This document shows positions 13,985-17,175 of a stretch of DNA of 17,175 nucleotides, piece after piece. Source of the DNA: Aquificaceae bacterium. Its GTDB lineage: Bacteria; Aquificota; Aquificia; Aquificales; Aquificaceae. Within the stretch, counting starts at the first letter, position 1, and every line of letters starts with the position of its first letter. The position numbers and the translations under genes are program-made. Under the pieces are notes generated by a model. The model searched no databases. It had not been told where the DNA came from and saw only the letters and a program-made list of their open reading frames with translations. The stretch covers positions 1 to 17,175 of the forward strand of contig JALTVH010000145.1 of assembly GCA_027049085.1 (NCBI GenBank), in the 5' to 3' direction.

Positions 13985-16017
13985 ACCTCAGGGTTGTCTT
14001 TCCGGGCGGGAGGATATACACCCTCCGTGGAGACAGGACGGACCTCTCAATAGGGTTCAGGGTTCACTGCAGCGTTGGTAAAAGAAAGCTAACGGGGATA
14101 GTTGTTGGATTCTCAGACCAGAATCCTGAGGGTGAGGTCCTTGAGGTTCCCGACAGCAGGCCCCTTATCCTTGAGCCTCAGATAGAGGCAATCAAAGAGC
14201 TGTCATTCGATTACCTGAGGACCTGGTCCTCCCTTATTTTTAACCTTCTTCCAGCGGGATTCTTCCCCAGGTGGGTTGAGAGAGTCTATGTATCAGGTAA
14301 AATCCTGCGGTTCACCGATCCTCTTACCGCTGAGATTCTCAGTTACGTGAAAAAGAGAGGCGGTGTCCCTATTGATTTACTGAAAAAGCGCTACACCGCC
14401 AGAACCATTCACCTCCTATTAAAGAAGGGTTTTCTTGAGGTCAGGGAAGGGTGGAAGTCATATCCAGAGGCCAAGGAAAAGAGGTTCAGGCTTGCTATTC
14501 CGTTGAAGAAAGCTCTTGAGAGGGTCAGGAGTCATAAAAAAAGGAGAATTCTGGTTCTCCTGAGCGGGAAAAAGTCTGTATCTGTTGATGACCTTCAGGG
14601 ATGGGGAATCAGACCCTCAGACCTAAAGGACCTCATAAAGAGGGGTTTGGTTGAGGAATATGAGGAAAGAGAGGAACAGCTCAGCGAAGGAATTCAGCCT
14701 CTCAGGGAAGTGGATGAGGATGTCAGCTTCATTGAGGGAAGATTTGAGGACTGCATCAGGTACATCCTTGCCCTTGCAAGGACGGGCAGAAGCAGGAACC
14801 AGAATACTCTTGTTCTCTTTGCTCTGACCTCACAGCTCCTGAGGGCACAGGAGATGCTTTCCCACTCTGAAGATGCGATCGTAATACATTCGGGCAGCGG
14901 TTATTCAAAACTCCTCCATGACTGGTTGAGCGTTTATGACCGTCCCCTCACCGTTATGGGGACATACAGTTCTTGTCTCGTTCCTCTTGATTCCGCCTTC
15001 GCTGTGGTTGTGGTGGACGAATCCTCAAAGGGTGTTCGGATACGCCAGGCCGGAGACGTTGATCTCAGGAGGCTCGCCTACATACTCTCCAGAAAACTCT
15101 CTGCAAAGTTTGTCATTGTAGGTCCGGCGCCGTCGGTTTCGGGCTTTTATCTCCTGCTCTCAAAGGGTGGAAAGGAGAAGAACCTGACTTCTGGGGAACC
15201 ACGGGTAAGGGTAACGGAAAGATTACCTTCTGAGATACTCACCCAGGAACTCGTGGAGTTTTTTGCTGAAGGTGATAAGGGAAAAACTCTTTTTCTTGTG
15301 TCAAGGGAGGGCTACAGCTATCTTTTCTGTCCGAGATGCCAGACTATCTGCCTGTGTCCTGAGTGCGGTTCCTACATGACTTACTCAAAGCAAAGGGAAA
15401 GGTTTTACTGCTCTTCCTGCGGATACAGACACGGAGACCTGAGCTGTCCCGACTGTGAGGGCGAACTTGAGGACACGGGTTTTGGAATTGAAAAGGCAGC
15501 TGAGGTCGTTGAGAGAGTTCTGGGTATCAGAGAGGAGTTCAGCTTTGACACCCACCCCAGGTGGGAGTCGGAGTACGACACCGTTGCGGTCCTCTCGGCT
15601 GACAGCATACTCTCTGTTCCATCCTACAGGTCCTCTGAGGAATTCTTTCTTTACCTCATGAGGGCAAAGAGAGTTGCCAGAAGACAGCTCCTGATTCAGA
15701 CGGTCTTCCCCAATCTCAGAGAGATTCAGGCTCTGAAAGATCCAGAGGCATACTACATGGACGAGCTCTCTAAGAGAAAAAAGGAAAGGCTTCCGCCCTT
15801 CTGGAGACTTGTGAAGATAACTACCACAAAGGACGACCTCTCAGCCTACCTTTCCAAGGTGGTCACCCCCCATCTCCAGAGCTACAGGAACCTCAGAAAA
15901 GGGACAACAGAGATCCTCCTGAGGATTCAGGACAGGGCTTCCCTGAAAAGGCTTGAGGAAGTAAGGCGGAGATTTTCAAGGGATATAATTGAGCTCAGGG
16001 TGGACCCGCAGGTATGA
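13981..16017 (+). CDS. priA: PriA-like primosomal protein N', helicase motifs degenerate
   Basis: A 678-aa protein collinear with PriA, which loads the replicative helicase at stalled forks. The N-terminal DNA-binding region (1-110) matches by pattern. The zinc module is complete: Cys450, 453, 459, 462, 477, 480, 489 and 492. The ATPase core is recognisable (HSG at 303-305, MGTYSSCLVPL, VVVVDESS, VGPAPS) but key residues are gone. Walker A (GVTGSGKT) is replaced by EGRFEDCIR at 252-260, DEEH is DESS (346-349), GTRSA is GTYSS, and the VxGRAGR motif is MRAKRVARR; the GTQM-KG-DF segment is missing. It is therefore probably a structural primosome factor without ATPase activity, as annotated for actinobacterial PriA. 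Start and stop both overlap neighbours by ATGA. Confidence 0.88.
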   Translation: MNLRVVFPGGRIYTLRGDRTDLSIGFRVHCSVGKRKLTGIVVGFSDQNPEGEVLEVPDSRPLILEPQIEAIKELSFDYLRTWSSLIFNLLPAGFFPRWVERVYVSGKILRFTDPLTAEILSYVKKRGGVPIDLLKKRYTARTIHLLLKKGFLEVREGWKSYPEAKEKRFRLAIPLKKALERVRSHKKRRILVLLSGKKSVSVDDLQGWGIRPSDLKDLIKRGLVEEYEEREEQLSEGIQPLREVDEDVSFIEGRFEDCIRYILALARTGRSRNQNTLVLFALTSQLLRAQEMLSHSEDAIVIHSGSGYSKLLHDWLSVYDRPLTVMGTYSSCLVPLDSAFAVVVVDESSKGVRIRQAGDVDLRRLAYILSRKLSAKFVIVGPAPSVSGFYLLLSKGGKEKNLTSGEPRVRVTERLPSEILTQELVEFFAEGDKGKTLFLVSREGYSYLFCPRCQTICLCPECGSYMTYSKQRERFYCSSCGYRHGDLSCPDCEGELEDTGFGIEKAAEVVERVLGIREEFSFDTHPRWESEYDTVAVLSADSILSVPSYRSSEEFFLYLMRAKRVARRQLLIQTVFPNLREIQALKDPEAYYMDELSKRKKERLPPFWRLVKITTTKDDLSAYLSKVVTPHLQSYRNLRKGTTEILLRIQDRASLKRLEEVRRRFSRDIIELRVDPQV

Positions 16018-17175
16018 AGCTCTTTTACCAGGCTCTTTCCTTTGGTTCCGCGACCCTGATCAGCAGGATCCTCGGCTTTTTGAGAGATGCGGTAACAGCC
16101 TACTACTTTGGGGCAGGTGCTGTCACAGATGCCTTTTTTGTTGCCTTTCGCCTACCCAACAGCTTCAGGAGGCTAATCGGTGAAGGGGGCTTCAATGCGG
16201 TCTTTGTTCCGCTCTACACAAAGGCTCTTGAGGAAGGGAGAGAGAGGGAATTCCTCTCCCGAGTCTTTGGCTTTTACCTGAGCGTCGTCTGTGCGGTCAC
16301 TCTCTTTGCGGTCCTTTTTGCTGACCTGATAATAGCGCTGATAGCCCCTGGACTTCTCAGGAGCGAGTCCTACGGCCTCGCTGTTTTTATGGCACGCTTC
16401 CTCTTTGCCTACATGCTTCTTGTAGGCCTTACTTCCCTTTTTATGGGAATCCTCAACGTTCACGGCAAATTCTTCATTCCCGCCTTCGCACAGGCAGTTT
16501 TCAACGGCGTCTTTGTCCTTATCCTTCTGGTCTTAGCTGACTCTTTTGGCTACGTTACTCTTATTGCTGGTGTACTTGTGGGAGGTGTCTTTCAGGTTCT
16601 GATAAACCTTCCCATTCTAATCAGGCTAAGGGTTCCCTTGGGTTTTTCACTGCGTTTCTCGGAAGATATAAAGACACTGTTGAGGAGGCTGTTGCCTGCC
16701 CTTGGGGGCTTCGGAGTGAGCCAGCTCTCTATATTCATTGATACCTTTCTCGCCTCACTCCTCGGAAAGGGCGCTGTTTCTTACCTCTACTATGCGGGGA
16801 GGCTATACCAGCTTCCCTTTGGAATCATCAGCGCCTCTGTAGCTAACTCACTGCTCCCGATTCTCTCCCGAAGGGATGCAGACAGATCGGAATCTCTTAC
16901 TCAGGCGCTGAGACTTCTTCTCATCTTTATAGTTCCCGCCTCTGCAGGTCTCTTTATCCTTTCAGAGGAGATCATAGGGCTGATCTACGGCAGGGGCGAG
17001 TTTACCCACCAAGATGTGCAGATAACCGCCGACGTCCTCTCTCTCTACAGCCTGGGCCTTCCTTTCATGTCCCTTCAGAAGGTGCTCTCTGTCAGCTTCT
17101 TTTCAAAGGGCGACACCAAAACCCCCGTCAAGGCTTCCCTCATCACCGTTGTAACCGAGGGCCTCCTTGCGGTGA
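16014..17175 (+). CDS. murJ: Lipid II flippase MurJ (3' end outside window)
   Basis: The reading frame runs from ATG 16014 off the window edge, giving 387 of about 500 residues. MurJ moves lipid II across the inner membrane for peptidoglycan synthesis. The alternating hydrophobic segments fit the 14-helix MOP-family transporter. The functional charged residues Arg18, Arg24, Asp39 and Arg52 coincide in number with E. coli MurJ. The RLIGEGGFNAVFVPLY segment follows, and AGRLYQLPFGI contains Arg263, the likely counterpart of E. coli Arg270. Its ATG overlaps the priA stop (ATGA), so it is translated with priA. Upstream dapF makes its peptidoglycan precursor but is not in the same operon. No signs of degradation are seen. 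Confidence 0.95.
   Translation, partial: MKLFYQALSFGSATLISRILGFLRDAVTAYYFGAGAVTDAFFVAFRLPNSFRRLIGEGGFNAVFVPLYTKALEEGREREFLSRVFGFYLSVVCAVTLFAVLFADLIIALIAPGLLRSESYGLAVFMARFLFAYMLLVGLTSLFMGILNVHGKFFIPAFAQAVFNGVFVLILLVLADSFGYVTLIAGVLVGGVFQVLINLPILIRLRVPLGFSLRFSEDIKTLLRRLLPALGGFGVSQLSIFIDTFLASLLGKGAVSYLYYAGRLYQLPFGIISASVANSLLPILSRRDADRSESLTQALRLLLIFIVPASAGLFILSEEIIGLIYGRGEFTHQDVQITADVLSLYSLGLPFMSLQKVLSVSFFSKGDTKTPVKASLITVVTEGLLAV

Noticed and set aside
16173..16463. 96-aa minus-strand frame within murJ
   Set aside because: It is the antisense shadow of membrane-protein coding sequence. The plus strand encodes a clear MurJ with all key residues.

Overview
The window is gene-dense chromosomal DNA of about 50% G+C. 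The organism is probably a thermophilic bacterium of the Aquificota (Aquifex/Hydrogenobacter-like). I infer this from gene content and style, not from a database match. The evidence is: biosynthetic genes scattered as single members of different pathways (leuB, dapF, carA, hisG, trpD), Arg encoded mostly by AGG/AGA, a short-form HisG, a biotin-dependent 2-oxoacid carboxylase subunit, MqnA of the futalosine menaquinone route, and an inositol-phosphate synthase of the kind that feeds compatible-solute synthesis in thermophiles. No mobile element, CRISPR array, tRNA or rRNA is visible. No gene-free stretch reaches 150 bases.

Layout. The 3' end of lon (+) meets a leuB -> secreted 499-aa protein operon (-). 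Next come a 53-aa ORF (+) ending into truA (-), and pfkA (+) diverging from truA across only 19 bp and ending into dapF (-). carA (+) diverges from dapF and ends into hisG (-). On the minus strand, ispF -> patatin-like lipase -> biotin carboxylase subunit -> hisG reads as one block. trpD -> mqnA (+) diverges from ispF and ends into ino1 (-). After the longest spacer (141 bp), an FMN split-barrel protein, a PriA-like protein and murJ (+, cut by the window edge) form a run linked by ATGA overlaps.

How the genes work together. Most products are housekeeping: amino-acid synthesis (LeuB, DapF, HisG, TrpD), carbamoyl phosphate (CarA), carbon fixation or anaplerosis (carboxylase subunit), sugar phosphates (PfkA, Ino1), isoprenoid and quinone synthesis (IspF, MqnA), tRNA modification (TruA), peptidoglycan export (MurJ), proteolysis (Lon) and replication restart (PriA-like).

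Most unusual points. (1) The PriA-like protein keeps the PriA fold and all eight zinc cysteines but has lost the Walker A, DEEH and GRAGR-type helicase motifs. (2) Seven gene starts at tight divergent junctions lack a Shine-Dalgarno and have a -10-like hexamer about 6-9 nt before the start codon, a leaderless signature; in the truA/pfkA gap two divergent TACAAT boxes form one perfect palindrome. (3) All five convergent gene pairs overlap at their 3' ends, leaving no room for intrinsic terminators. (4) A 53-aa ORF with a near-perfect Shine-Dalgarno and a secreted protein resembling the FlgT C-terminal domain are uncharacterised.
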